Origin: CAVPNY01 sp963706905
Lineage (GTDB): Bacteria > Chloroflexota > Anaerolineae > Anaerolineales > UBA4823
NCBI GenBank assembly: GCA_963706905.1
Contig: CAVPNY010000025.1
Location: 3,525-67,524, forward strand
Length of the DNA stretch: 64,000 nt
Direction: 5' to 3'
The translations under genes were made by a program, and so were the position numbers. Below, in pieces: positions 8,018-15,948 of this stretch (position 1 is the first letter of the stretch; the number at the start of each line of letters is the position of its first letter). Below the pieces are notes generated by a model, which saw only the letters and a program-made list of their open reading frames with translations, was not told where the DNA came from and made no database searches.

Positions 8018-8157
8018 GCTGGTTGATTCCTTGTATAATATTTAGCAGATATTAACCAATATATTGGGTTATCCGGCAATTTCAGATATAAATTATAGCA
8101 TGGAAAATACTATAATTAAATTATTATACGGAAATGTCCGTTAACTAATTGTTAGCG
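8018..8157. promoter_or_regulatory. intI upstream region with probable attI site
   Basis: This 140-bp AT-rich region lies between the divergent integrase start and the first cassette, where attI and the cassette promoter are expected. TATAAT hexamers occur at 8034-8039 and 8111-8116 without a clear -35 partner. GTTAACT (8140-8146) and GTTAGCG (8151-8157) resemble the GTTRRRY core, and the array probably begins at 8151. I see no GAAC-N4-GTTC LexA box here, unlike some integrons whose integrase is under SOS control. Confidence 0.55.
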
Positions 8158-8174
8158 GGGCAGAAGGCAAATAC

Positions 8175-8471
8175 GTGCGAAGCCGCGAAATACAGAAACT
8201 CATTGATGCCGTCGAAGCCGTGCACGGACCGGTGGTATGTACGGTTCGGACCCGTCCGAGGAACACGGCACATGCTTCAAGGTTGCTGGCATTCCAGTTA
8301 CGATTTCGGTGCACACGCAGGATGGACGTCTTCCATCCGGCCAGTTCGATATCCAGATAGAAGGAGTGCCACCGGGCGACTACATCTTTGCGACGGTCTT
8401 GCCCCTGGAAGCGCTTATGGAACACATAGCACGATTACGCGGTTCCCGAAGATCAGTGGCCGGGATTTTAA
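8175..8471 (+). pseudogene. Cassette 1 gene: hypothetical protein with two compensating frameshifts
   Basis: I do not recognise the product. A GTG at 8175 opens MRSREIQKLIDAVEAVHGPV. Coding quality then moves to another frame (YGSDPSEEHGTCFKVAGIPV ... IEGVPPGDYIFATVLPLEALMEH, about 8237-8425) and returns to the first frame for HDYAVPEDQWPGF with a stop at 8469-8471, just 6 bp before attC. The total length is a multiple of three, so one base lost and one gained would explain it. Conceptual length is about 98 residues. The middle frame alone runs through the attC and is unlikely as such. Decay and sequence error are both possible. Confidence 0.5.
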
Positions 8472-8477
8472 GATGCC

Positions 8478-8543
8478 CGCTAACAAGCCGTTGCAGCGGA
8501 CGGTCGCCTTCAGCGCCCGCCGCTGAACGGCGAACCGTTAGGC
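8478..8543 (+). repeat. attC site 1 (66 bp)
   Basis: It starts CGCTAAC (8478) and ends GTTAGGC (8537-8543), with TTGCAGCGG facing CCGCTGAA as inner arms. It is the short type, like attC 7 and 8. Confidence 0.8.
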
Positions 8544-8565
8544 GCGTGCGGTAAACGAGTTGTGT

Positions 8566-9333
8566 ATGAATACAAATAAACTTATTGAAACCTGGAAGCA
8601 TGAAGAACAACAGCCCTTCGTCGGATGGGATTTTTCCTATCTCGATGGTCGAATGATAGAAGAACAGGCCCCCTGGTCCTATTCTTCCAGAGCGGCTGAG
8701 TTGATGAAAAAAGCTTCATCGGTGGTTGACTTGGGCACAGGTGGTGGCGAACGGTTTCTAAAACTGCACAAGTATTGGCCCCCAAAAGTTGTAGTAACAG
8801 AAGAGTACCCTCCCAACTTTCGATTGGCAGCAGAACGGCTGGTGCCTCTTGGCGTTCAAGTGGTAGATGTACCCCTAACTGACATTGGTTCAATACCCTT
8901 TGCCAGTGGCGAGTTTGATCTCGTTTTAAATCGCCATTCCGGCTTCAATTCCAAAGAAGTGGCTCGGATCCTTGCACCAGATGGCACATTCTTAACTCAA
9001 CAAATTCATGGCATGTGGGCACATGATTTATTGGCAGCTTTTGATACCCGGCCTCAATGGCCCAATGCAACTCCACAAAAATATGTGCCTGAATTAGAGG
9101 CTGCGGGGCTTACCATCGTCAATACACAAGAATGGTCAGGCCGGTTGTCGTTCACAGATGTTGGCGCAATCGTCTATTACTTGAAAGCCGTTCCTTGGTT
9201 CGTGCCAGGATTTTCAGTGGAAACGCACGCAAAGTACTTGTTCGCCCTTCAGCACCGGCTAGAAAGTGGCGAAAGCTTAACCTTTGTTGCTAGAAAATAT
9301 CTCCTTGAGGCGCATAAAGGACCGCAGTCCTAG
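8566..9333 (+). CDS. Cassette 2: SAM-dependent methyltransferase
   Basis: The 255-residue product is a class I methyltransferase. Motif I is VVDLGTGGGE near residue 50, followed by VVVTEEYPPN (end of strand 2), a SGEFDLVLNRHSGFN segment (motif IV region) and LAPDGTFLTQQIHG. The start used is ATG 8566; a TTG two codons upstream is possible. No substrate can be inferred. The gene fills its cassette, with attC 1 ending 22 bp before it and attC 2 beginning 20 bp after it. It is intact, and more AT-rich than cassettes 6-9. Confidence 0.85.
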   Translation: MNTNKLIETWKHEEQQPFVGWDFSYLDGRMIEEQAPWSYSSRAAELMKKASSVVDLGTGGGERFLKLHKYWPPKVVVTEEYPPNFRLAAERLVPLGVQVVDVPLTDIGSIPFASGEFDLVLNRHSGFNSKEVARILAPDGTFLTQQIHGMWAHDLLAAFDTRPQWPNATPQKYVPELEAAGLTIVNTQEWSGRLSFTDVGAIVYYLKAVPWFVPGFSVETHAKYLFALQHRLESGESLTFVARKYLLEAHKGPQS

Positions 9334-9353
9334 GGAGATAGCTGAAGTAAAGC

Positions 9354-9429
9354 GCCCAACAACCGGCTCAAGGCTGACGGCGGCTTTGCCGCCAAGGGTA
9401 CGCCGCGTCGCAGGTCGCAATCGTTAGGC
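9354..9429 (+). repeat. attC site 2 (76 bp)
   Basis: It begins GCCCAACAACCGGCTC and ends GTTAGGC (9423-9429), with a central GGCGGCTTTGCCGCC hairpin. Spacing fits the cassette 2 boundary. Confidence 0.82.
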
Positions 9430-9444
9430 TTCTTTCAGGGCTCC

Positions 9445-9483
9445 TTGCTCATTCGCCGCCGCAGCTTAGCCGGAGCGTTGGGC
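9445..9483 (+). repeat. Half attC remnant
   Basis: GCCGCCGCAGCTTAGCC followed by GGAGCGTTGGGC resembles the 3' half of an attC, but no RYYYAAC end lies in the 16 bases after attC 2. It is probably what remains after deletion of a cassette and most of its attC. Confidence 0.5.
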
Positions 9484-9507
9484 AGTTCCTTGCACAATAA
9501 GGTATGT

Positions 9508-10266
9508 ATGAAAACCAAAAACATTGTTACGGTTTTTCTTGTCGCTTTCGTCTTGGTTTCGTGTGCGCCAGCGGCTAAAGTCGTTCCAACAGAAACTGCT
9601 ATTACAATTTTAACATTATCACCTGTTCCGCCGACGCCTACGATTACACCGACTCCAACACTGACGATTGACGACATTAGAGCCATTATTTATGCGTCCA
9701 ATCCTAAATCGCCACAATATGACCCGAAGTCTACTGTCTACGCAGAATTTCCCGAAGTGATAAAACGGCTTTCCACAATGGCAAATGCAGTTGACGCCGC
9801 AGGCGATTTAGCGATTGCAATTACCTATCCTCGTCAGGACTCCTACATCGCGGCGCAGGCTCTTATTTCTCTTGGTCCTGACATAACATCAACAACAATA
9901 GTGACTCTTTTTGGTAACTTGGATTCAAGTAATCTTCACAATCTGAAACCTGACGCCGTTATTTATTCGATTGTTTTGTTAAGTAGTACAGGCAAGGGGG
10001 CATCATGTGCTGTTGGAAATATTGGGCCTCTGTTGTGGAATCCTGACTCAAGGGTTCGTTCTGCGGCAGCGTTTGCACTGGAAAGAATTACCGAACAAGA
10101 CTTTATTGCAGGCCAGTACGAAATCGAAATTACTCCCTCTTTTATGGCAAATTCAATATTCGCTGATGAACCAGAAGGAAGTATTACTGGAAAAGCGAGA
10201 GAATGGTGGAACAAACGAGGCTCAAAAGTAAAATGGCATTCGAGTTATGGTCTCTGCGACCCTTAA
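9508..10266 (+). CDS. Cassette 3: secreted lipoprotein with HEAT-like repeats
   Basis: The 252-residue product begins with a lipoprotein signal peptide, MKTKNIVTVFLVAFVLVSC, cut before the cysteine of LVSC. A Thr/Pro-rich linker (about 40-58) follows, then a helical region with repeated patterns such as DSYIAAQALISLG and DSRVRSAAAFALERIT, as in HEAT repeats. I choose ATG 9508, with AAGG upstream, over longer in-frame starts that would bury the signal peptide. The function is unknown. Repeat proteins of this sort usually bind other proteins. A secreted lipoprotein is a common kind of integron cargo. Confidence 0.75.
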   Translation: MKTKNIVTVFLVAFVLVSCAPAAKVVPTETAITILTLSPVPPTPTITPTPTLTIDDIRAIIYASNPKSPQYDPKSTVYAEFPEVIKRLSTMANAVDAAGDLAIAITYPRQDSYIAAQALISLGPDITSTTIVTLFGNLDSSNLHNLKPDAVIYSIVLLSSTGKGASCAVGNIGPLLWNPDSRVRSAAAFALERITEQDFIAGQYEIEITPSFMANSIFADEPEGSITGKAREWWNKRGSKVKWHSSYGLCDP

Positions 10267-10285
10267 CTTCTTTACAGAAAAAACT

Positions 10286-10410
10286 GCCCAACACCAGCTC
10301 CAGGCGACAGCGGCTCCGCCGCTGAGGGGATGCACCCGGCCAGAAGTGGCGCGATAATTGCCGTGGAATCTCCCCCGTCCCGCCGCTGCCGTTGAGCCAG
10401 ACCGTTGGGC
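10286..10410 (+). repeat. attC site 3 (125 bp, long type)
   Basis: It starts GCCCAACACC (10286) and ends GTTGGGC (10404-10410). It contains CAGCGGCTCCGCCGCTG and the string AAGTGGCGCGATAAT, both nearly repeated in attC 10. The shared sequence marks a family of long attC sites. Confidence 0.85.
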
Positions 10411-10447
10411 GGCATTACTCGAATGAAAGTGTATCAAGGAGTTCGTC

Positions 10448-11085
10448 ATGAATAACGCAAAGAATTCCATTAATCCCAAGAAGATGGTTGAACAAGGATA
10501 TGATAAGGTAGCTTCCGATTACGCTTGTCTTGAAGGGGAGATAAAATGGCCGCGTATGCAATGGCTCAAGAAATTACTGAACCATCTGGAACCAAGATCA
10601 TCCGTTCTCGATCTAGGTTGTGGGTCGGGTGATCCAGCAGATATTGAAATTGCAAAGAAACATAAGGTTACAGGGGTTGATATTTCTCAGACGCAGATCA
10701 ATCTTGCTCGCCAAAAAGTTCCTAATGGTCATTTCATTCATGGAGATGCTGGTTCTGTAGATTTCCCATCAGCTTCCTTTGATGCCGTCATATCATTTTA
10801 CACCTTGGAACATATACCACGAGAAGAACATGGAAGTGTCTTAGGGCACATTTATCAATGGCTCAAAGCAGGAGGCTTTTTGCTGATTAGTATGGAAGCT
10901 GGAGATTACGATGATTTACGGGTAATTGGCTGGGCGTTCCGATGTTCATTAGTTCCTTCAATCCCGAAATGATGAAACAGTTGGTCGTCCATGAAGGATT
11001 TGATGTGCTCGAAACCGCCATCGAGACCCAGATGGAAGGGAAGACTGAGATACCTTATCATTGGATACTTGCCCGCAAGCCATGA
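10448..11085 (+). pseudogene. Cassette 4: SAM-dependent methyltransferase, frameshifted
   Basis: The class I methyltransferase core is clear: motif I VLDLGCGSGDPAD (about residue 54), VTGVDISQTQINLARQ, and DAVISFYTLEHIPREEH in the motif IV region. Near 10921 the frame breaks in a GGG run. Adding one G gives DDLRGNWLGVPMFISSFN and continues to IPYHWILARKP with a stop at 11083-11085, for a full protein of 212 residues. Without it, the product ends at 10972 with 174 residues and lacks the last strands. AAGGAG lies 7 bases before the ATG. The next attC begins 16 bp after the restored stop, which supports the longer reading. Confidence 0.75.
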
Positions 11086-11101
11086 GCAGGAATACCATGC
11101 C

Positions 11102-11225
11102 GCCCAACACCGGCTCCACATGACCGCCTTCGGCGTGGGTATGCGGCGGCCACTTGGCAGAAGATGTGATTTTCAGAGTTAGTTGTCTTGCTATAATCGG
11201 CGGCAGGTGAGCCAAACCGTTGTGG
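11102..11225 (+). repeat. attC site 4 (124 bp, long type, imperfect end)
   Basis: It starts GCCCAACACCGGCTCCA, as in attC 10, and ends CCGTTGTGG (core 11219-11225), which departs from GTTRRRY. It has long arms typical of the long family but is diverged. Confidence 0.65.
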
Positions 11226-11297
11226 CTCTTGCGCATTGCGCGGTTTGTTGAAATGATTTGAATTATAGACAACACTGGACATAGAAGGAGATTCAGT

Positions 11298-11871
11298 ATG
11301 GCTCACTTGATTTACTCGGCAATCTTGTCACTCGACGGCTACATTGAGGACAGGGACGGCAACTTTGATTGGTCAAGCCGGTCTGGGGAGTGACAGTTGT
11401 TCTTCAATAACCTCGAACGGACGGCCGCAAACATATGTCTTTGACGACGAATGTATGAGACCATGATGGTTTGGGAGACCGACCCGAACTTAGCTGCGGA
11501 CTCCCCACTCACGCAAGACTTTGGGCAGATCTGGCAAGCAGCCAACAAAATCGTGGTTATCCAAGGCGCTGGCGGATGCATTCAAACTCAATACGCAGAT
11601 TGAGCGAAACTTCAATCCAGAAGCAATTCGACAATTGAAAAAGGCTGTCGAGCATGATATCCTCATAGGTGGTCCCGAGCTTGCTGCTAACGCCTTTCGA
11701 TCCGGGTTGATCGACGAGTGTCATCTGTTCCTCACACCGATCATAGTGGGAGGCGGCAAACCATCCCTGCCTGACAAGGTTCGATTGGAGCTCGAGCTTT
11801 TGGAGGAACGCCGCTTTAGCAATGGTACAGTTTACCTCCGTTATCAAGCAACGCAAGGAAGAGCCACCTAA
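11298..11871 (+). pseudogene. Cassette 5: RibD/DHFR-like reductase, decayed
   Basis: The gene begins well (AAGGAG, then ATG; MAHLIYSAILSLDGYIEDRDGNFDW), as in the dihydrofolate-reductase-like RibD C-terminal family that binds NADPH. It hits a stop near 11393, and the remaining parts lie in different frames: YETMMVWETDPNLAADSP, then ERNFNPEAIRQLKKAV ... HDILIGGPELAANAF ... ECHLFLTPIIVGGGKPSLPD. At least two indels are needed. The stop at 11869-11871 overlaps the next attC, as is usual. The C-terminal half from 11521 is open, but it lacks the N-terminal nucleotide-binding strand, so the gene is probably dead. Confidence 0.75.
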
Positions 11872-11995
11872 CGATGCGTGCAGCTGACGGTGGGTGGGCC
11901 GCACAATTTTTAGCCTTTTTCGTGGCATTGGGTTTTCGCCGTTTCGACAGCGAGCCCACCCTCCTACCCACCGCAGCTAACGCGAGCCGTTAGAC
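11866..11995 (+). repeat. attC site 5 (130 bp)
   Basis: It starts ACCTAAC (11866-11872) and ends GTTAGAC (11989-11995); both match the consensus exactly. Arms GGTGGGTGGG and CCCACC lie on either side of a long central loop. Confidence 0.78.
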
Positions 11996-12035
11996 CGCAG
12001 GAAACGCCCCCAGCGCACTAGGAAAGGAGAAGGAC

Positions 12036-12563
12036 ATGGCTAAGCTCGTGTTCGGAATGAACCAGTCCCTGGACGGGTACGTCGACCATATGGCGTTCAC
12101 GCCAAGCCCAACGCTATTTCGCCACTTCATCGAGGAGGCTCAGGGGCAGGCGGGTAGCTTGTACGGCCGGAGAATGTACGAAGTCATGCGCTACTGGGAC
12201 GACGACCATCCTGAATGGGATGCAGCGGAACACGCATTCGCGGCGGCGTGGCGGAACCAGCCGAAATGGGTCGTCCGCGCTCGTTGAAGTCGGTGGGCCC
12301 CAACGCCAAGCTTGTTGAGGACAATCTTGAGAGCGCGATCCGCGAACTGAAGGCCGAGCGCGACGGAGAGATCGAAGTTGCTGGCCCGGACTTGGCGCAC
12401 AACCTAACCAAACTTGGCCTGATCGATGAATATCGAATTACCTGCATCCCATCGTGCTTGGTCACGGCAAGCCATATTCGCCGGACCCCGGCCGCCGCTC
12501 CGCCTTGTTGCTAATGATCGGATCGACGAGGCTGTGATCAGGTTGACTTATGCTCCTGCTTGA
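12036..12563 (+). pseudogene. Cassette 6: RibD/DHFR-like reductase, several frameshifts
   Basis: This is a second member of the DHFR-like family. It starts after AAAGGAGAAGG with MAKLVFGMNQSLDGYVDH and keeps the typical YGRRMYEVMRYWDDDHPEW. Near 12278 one base is missing; the next part is SRSLKSVGPNAKLVEDN ... EIEVAGPDLAHNLTKLGLI. Two more single-base losses near 12438 and 12470 separate LHPIVLGHGKPY and AGPRPPLRLVANDRIDEAVI. With three bases added the product would be 176 residues ending at 12563. All lesions are losses. It is GC-rich compared with cassettes 2-5. Confidence 0.75.
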
Positions 12564-12574
12564 TCTCGCGACTC

Positions 12575-12612
12575 TCAGGAAAGTAATTGCCGCTGCAATC
12601 CGGAGCGTTAGG
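12575..12612 (+). repeat. attC site 6, 3' half only
   Basis: Only the right half is visible: GCCGCTGCAATCCGGAGC followed by GTTAGGC (12606-12612). No RYYYAAC end is found after the cassette 6 stop, so the left arm seems deleted and the site is probably inactive. Confidence 0.55.
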
Positions 12613-12654
12613 CCGTGACTGAATCTATTCACACCCGTAAGGAGATTTTCCGCA

Positions 12655-13401
12655 TTGGATATTCCACGGATCTTCAACATCACTGAGAGTGCTCACCGCA
12701 TCCACAACCCGATCACACCCGAAAAGCTCGCCACTCTCGGCGCGGCGCTGCGTCTGGAATCGGGGGCCCGAGTGCTCGACCTCGGCAGCGGTTCGGGGGA
12801 GATGCTGTGCACCTGGGCACGCGATCACGGCATCATCGGCATCGGCATCGACATGAGCCAGTTGTTCACCGAGCAAGCGAAACTCCGTGCTGAAGAACTC
12901 GGCGTCGCCGATCAAGTCAAGTTCATCCATGGCGATGCTGCCGGCTATGTCTCTGACGAGAAGGTCAGTGTGGCAGCCTGTATCGGTGCCACCTGGATCG
13001 CCGGGGGAGTCGTCGGCACTATCGAGCTTCTGGCGCGGAGCCTGCGCACCGGAGGGATCATCCTCATCGGCGAACCCTACTGGCGGCAGTTACCGCCGAC
13101 GGAAGATGTTGCCAGGGGGTGTCATGCCAACTCGATCTCCGACTTTCTCATGCTTCCAGAACTTCTCGCTTCTTTCGACCATCTTGGCTACGACGTCGTT
13201 GAAATGGTTCTGGCTGACCAAGACGGCTGGGACAGATACGAGGCGGCCAAATGGCTCACCATGCGCCGATGGCTTGAAGCCAATCCCGACGACGAGTTCG
13301 CGAAAGATGTTCGAGCCAAACTGACCTCGGAACCCGAGCGCTACGCCGCTTACACGCGTGAATACCTGGGCTGGGGTGTGTTCGCGCTGATGCCGCGGTG
13401 A
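12655..13401 (+). CDS. Cassette 7: SAM-dependent methyltransferase (TTG start)
   Basis: The 248-residue product is an intact class I methyltransferase. Motif I is VLDLGSGSGEML near residue 40, followed by GIGIDMSQLFTEQA, the motif II/III region KFIHGDAAGYVSDEK, and a late GGIILIGEPYWRQLP. The TTG at 12655 is chosen because TAAGGAG lies about 10 bases upstream and no ATG is suitable. The C-terminal half is long and acidic, as in small-molecule methyltransferases, but the substrate is unknown. The 137 bp between its stop and attC 7 hold no gene that I can see. Confidence 0.87.
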   Translation: MDIPRIFNITESAHRIHNPITPEKLATLGAALRLESGARVLDLGSGSGEMLCTWARDHGIIGIGIDMSQLFTEQAKLRAEELGVADQVKFIHGDAAGYVSDEKVSVAACIGATWIAGGVVGTIELLARSLRTGGIILIGEPYWRQLPPTEDVARGCHANSISDFLMLPELLASFDHLGYDVVEMVLADQDGWDRYEAAKWLTMRRWLEANPDDEFAKDVRAKLTSEPERYAAYTREYLGWGVFALMPR

Positions 13402-13538
13402 TGCGTTGGCACATCCGGCGGATCGTCAACGGCTGTGCCGCGCAACAGCTGGTGGCTCGCCGAGATGTGATTGCGCCTGAATTTATTTCTGATGGTCTAG
13501 TTATCCGTGCAATCAACAGAAAGCTCTGTCTCAAGCAG

Positions 13539-13598
13539 GCCTAACAATTCATTCAAGCCGACGCCGCTTCGCGGCGCGGCTTAATTCAGGCGTTAGGC
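13539..13598 (+). repeat. attC site 7 (60 bp, canonical)
   Basis: It is a textbook short attC, from GCCTAAC (13539) to GTTAGGC (13592-13598). ATTCATTCAAGCCGACGCC and GGCGCGGCTTAATTCAG form nearly complementary arms with the usual unpaired bases, and the tip is GCTTCGC. Such sites are common in proteobacterial integrons. Confidence 0.93.
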
Positions 13599-13626
13599 CG
13601 ACGTACAAAATCAGGAGAGATGCATC

Positions 13627-14265
13627 ATGACCAAAGTTTTCGTGAACATCGGACTTAGCCTTGACGGCTACATGGCGCCGGAAGGGATGACCATTGAGAA
13701 TTGGGAGAAGCCTGAGTACAAGAACTGGGGTGCCAAGTGGGGTGAGCTGATGGCCTGGATCATTAATCAGCAGTACATCCGCGAGAACCTCAAGCTCGGA
13801 CCAGGGGGAGAGACCGGTCCGGTCAATGACATGGTTCGTAACACCACGGAGCGCATCGGCGCCAACATCATGGGCAAGCGAATGTTCGAGCAAGGCGAGG
13901 TCTCATGGCCCGAGGAGGCTCCGTTTCACACTCCAGTATACGTTCTTACCCACGAGAAGCGCGAACCTTGGGTCCGGCCGGGCGGGACGACATTCTACTT
14001 CGTCAACGACGGCCCGGAGAGCGCCCTTGAGCAGGCTAGAGAGTCTGCGGGCGGTCGTGATATTCGCATCGCGGGTGGAGCGGACGTGATCCAGCAGTAC
14101 TTGAACATGGGAGTCATCGACGAGCTAGAAATCGCCCTGGCACCCGTGCTGTTCGGTGGTGGGAGACGTCTGTTCGAGAACCTGCACGAGGCCGTGCCGC
14201 AGTTTCGAATTGATAAGGTCTTCGATAGTCCAACTGCCACACACTTGCGCTATGTGCGTGAGTGA
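13627..14265 (+). CDS. Cassette 8: RibD/DHFR-like reductase, intact
   Basis: This 212-residue protein is the only intact member of the three DHFR-like reductases in the array. It opens VFVNIGLSLDGYMAPEG, has the middle GKRMFEQGEVSWPEEAPFH, and carries the C-terminal pattern IRIAGGADVIQQYLNMGVIDELEIALAPVLFGGGRRLF. The family shares the fold of dihydrofolate reductase and the reductase part of RibD, and probably binds NADPH. True substrates are mostly unknown, so a role in trimethoprim resistance should not be assumed. AGGAGA lies 8 bases before the ATG. attC 8 begins 4 bp after its stop. Confidence 0.88.
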   Translation: MTKVFVNIGLSLDGYMAPEGMTIENWEKPEYKNWGAKWGELMAWIINQQYIRENLKLGPGGETGPVNDMVRNTTERIGANIMGKRMFEQGEVSWPEEAPFHTPVYVLTHEKREPWVRPGGTTFYFVNDGPESALEQARESAGGRDIRIAGGADVIQQYLNMGVIDELEIALAPVLFGGGRRLFENLHEAVPQFRIDKVFDSPTATHLRYVRE

Positions 14266-14269
14266 GGTG

Positions 14270-14332
14270 GCCTAACAACCGGTTGCAGCGGACGGCCCGC
14301 AAGCGGCCCGCCGCTGAACCGGAGCGTTAGGC
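14270..14332 (+). repeat. attC site 8 (63 bp)
   Basis: GCCTAAC (14270-14276) to GTTAGGC (14326-14332). TTGCAGCGGACGGCCCGC pairs with GCGGCCCGCCGCTGAA, and outer AACCGG/CCGGAGC arms are present. It closely resembles attC 1. Confidence 0.92.
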
Positions 14333-14394
14333 AGACCGGTGGCACCCAATGACCACAAGGGTGTATCCCGGTCGAGCCAGGAGGTGAAGTCACA

Positions 14395-14787
14395 ATGAGC
14401 GTTCCTGTCCAGCTTCGAGTCGCGGCCATCCTCCTTTGGATTTCCGCGGTTGGCTTCGGTGTGTTCTGCCTCCCTGCCATTCGCAATCTCCTCATGGGCC
14501 GCGATATCCCCTTCATTATGGGGCTCCCCACCTATGGAAGAGGACCTTTTGAACGCGTAGGCATCCCTACAACGGTCCCCTTGCTGATCGGATTCCTGAT
14601 CGTCTGCGTCCTTGAAGGCATCGCCGGTTGGTTGCTATGGGGAGGTCACAAGTCTGGTGCCATACTTGCCCTGGCACTTCTTCCTCCGGGCGCCATCTAC
14701 TGGTGGGGATTTGCACTCCCTTTTGGCCCCATCTTAGCCATCGTGCGCACGATCCTGATCCTGCTCAGCTGGCAGAGTCTCAAGTGA
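14395..14787 (+). CDS. Cassette 9: small integral membrane protein
   Basis: I do not recognise the family. The 130-residue product has four likely membrane segments: AAILLWISAVGFGVFCLP (about 10-27), VPLLIGFLIVCVLEGIAGWL (about 61-80), AILALALLPPGAIYWWGF (about 89-106) and PILAIVRTILILLSW (about 112-126). AGGAGG lies 9 bases before the ATG, an unusually strong site for a cassette. It is flanked by attC 8 and attC 9. There are no charged pockets or motifs that suggest transport. Confidence 0.75.
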   Translation: MSVPVQLRVAAILLWISAVGFGVFCLPAIRNLLMGRDIPFIMGLPTYGRGPFERVGIPTTVPLLIGFLIVCVLEGIAGWLLWGGHKSGAILALALLPPGAIYWWGFALPFGPILAIVRTILILLSWQSLK

Positions 14788-14838
14788 CCTACACGACGGG
14801 CCGGACCACCCACCGGGTGACAACCCATTCCCCGGTCT

Positions 14839-14938
14839 GCCTAACAACTCGATGGATCCGACCCGGCCAGCTGCGGCGAAACGGGTCTAGGATAGGTTCG
14901 AAGAGTTGGACGGGCGGCTCATCTCAAAACCGTTAGGT
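14839..14938 (+). repeat. attC site 9 (100 bp)
   Basis: GCCTAAC (14839-14845) to GTTAGGT (14932-14938). GACCCG and CGGGTC sit near the centre. Intermediate length, not clearly related to the other sites. Confidence 0.75.
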
Positions 14939-15011
14939 GGTGCTCGACGGGTCTGTTCAAATCAAAAACATTCCAAGCTGATGCCACTTGCTTTCAGGAG
15001 GTATTCTTGCT

Positions 15012-15476
15012 ATGCAACACAGTCGTCAAGAAGTCATTCAGCGCACAATCCGCGAATTTGAACTCTTGGATCACCTGGTTGCCAACCTATCAGAGAAAGA
15101 GTGGATGCAACTAGTACCTCGCCCAGAAGGGAAAGATCCCTGGACGATCAAGGATGCAGTAGCTCATATTACCCATTTTAAGGCTGATGTCATCCGGTCA
15201 ATTCACCGGATACCTAAGCCAACCGAAGTGCGAGGACTAGTTGAAAGCGCGGAGAACCACATTATTTACTTGCGTTGGCGCGATCGTTCCCCACAAGAAG
15301 TGCTCGCCTGGCATCTACAAGTCCAAAAAGAAGTATTGGTCGCCCTCCAAGATGCGCCTGAAGAATGGTTCAATGGTCGGGAACGCAGGGCAGAATGGCC
15401 TTTCGACCTAGATGGTCATTCTGCCTACCATCGAATCAAAGACATCGAAGAAGCCTTGAAACAGCCTGGAAAATAA
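15012..15476 (+). CDS. Cassette 10: DinB/maleylpyruvate-isomerase-like protein
   Basis: The 154-residue product looks like the DinB four-helix superfamily (DinB, ClbS and mycothiol-dependent isomerase-like proteins), which typically bind a divalent metal through three histidines. Visible matches are LDHLVANLSEKEWMQ, WTIKDAVAHITHFKADV with candidate His ligands, and near the C-terminus DGHSAYHRIKDIEEAL with more. Some relatives act as thiol transferases or protect against toxins; which applies here is unknown. I start at ATG 15012, with AGGAGG about 10 bases upstream. attC 10 begins 5 bp after the stop. Confidence 0.75.
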   Translation: MQHSRQEVIQRTIREFELLDHLVANLSEKEWMQLVPRPEGKDPWTIKDAVAHITHFKADVIRSIHRIPKPTEVRGLVESAENHIIYLRWRDRSPQEVLAWHLQVQKEVLVALQDAPEEWFNGRERRAEWPFDLDGHSAYHRIKDIEEALKQPGK

Positions 15477-15481
15477 GCACC

Positions 15482-15610
15482 GCCCAACACCGGCTCCAGG
15501 CGACAGCGGCTTCGCCGCTGGGGGTACGGTGCGCGATTTTCATGAAGTGGCGCGATAATGGGAAGGTACCTTGCAGGCATCGCCGCTGCACCTGAGCCTA
15601 ACCGTTAAAT
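15482..15610 (+). repeat. attC site 10 (129 bp, long type)
   Basis: GCCCAACACCGGCTCCAGGC opens the site and GTTAAAT (15604-15610) closes it. It shares CAGCGGCTTCGCCGCTG and AAGTGGCGCGATAAT with attC 3. Confidence 0.87.
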
Positions 15611-15626
15611 TTCAGGAGCCACGCGT

Positions 15627-15947
15627 ATGAAATTGAGCAACAGTTTCAGTGGTGCACTGAGGACATCCGCCTACTTCATGTCCAGCGGAACTCATTGCAT
15701 GCTCAAAGGCGTTAATTACCTACCCTTGTATGGAAACGAGCCGAGTGCGATTGAGCAGGTTTATGCCATCTTCGCAAATGTTTTGGAACTGGATGAGAAC
15801 GGCCATGTGATGAATGCCCAGCATGCACAGAAAAGGGTGACCGACTACCTACGTGCATATTGTGATCCCAACTTCACAGTTGATCCGCCATATGAGGATT
15901 GGGAGCTGGAATTGCACGAGCCGCCCTTAATAAAGGATTTGAGATGA
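15627..15947 (+). CDS. Cassette 11: hypothetical protein
   Basis: I do not recognise the product. It has 106 residues, no signal peptide and no membrane segment. Notable stretches are SAYFMSSGTHCMLKGVNYLP, an acidic centre (VLELDENGHVMN) and the C-terminal DPPYEDWELELHEPPL. AGGAG lies 9 bases before the ATG, just inside the cassette after the GTTAAAT boundary. The gene is complete and ends 1 bp before an RYYYAAC sequence, so it is the last cassette of the array as it stands. Confidence 0.65.
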   Translation: MKLSNSFSGALRTSAYFMSSGTHCMLKGVNYLPLYGNEPSAIEQVYAIFANVLELDENGHVMNAQHAQKRVTDYLRAYCDPNFTVDPPYEDWELELHEPPLIKDLR

Positions 15948-15948
15948 C

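Noticed and set aside
8018..8157. LexA box in the intI promoter, as in some SOS-controlled integrons
   Set aside because: No GAAC-N4-GTTC or close variant is present in this stretch.
13627..14265. Trimethoprim-resistance dihydrofolate reductase (dfrA/dfrB-like)
   Set aside because: The pattern is that of the RibD C-terminal family, not of DfrA or DfrB, so a resistance role is not supported.
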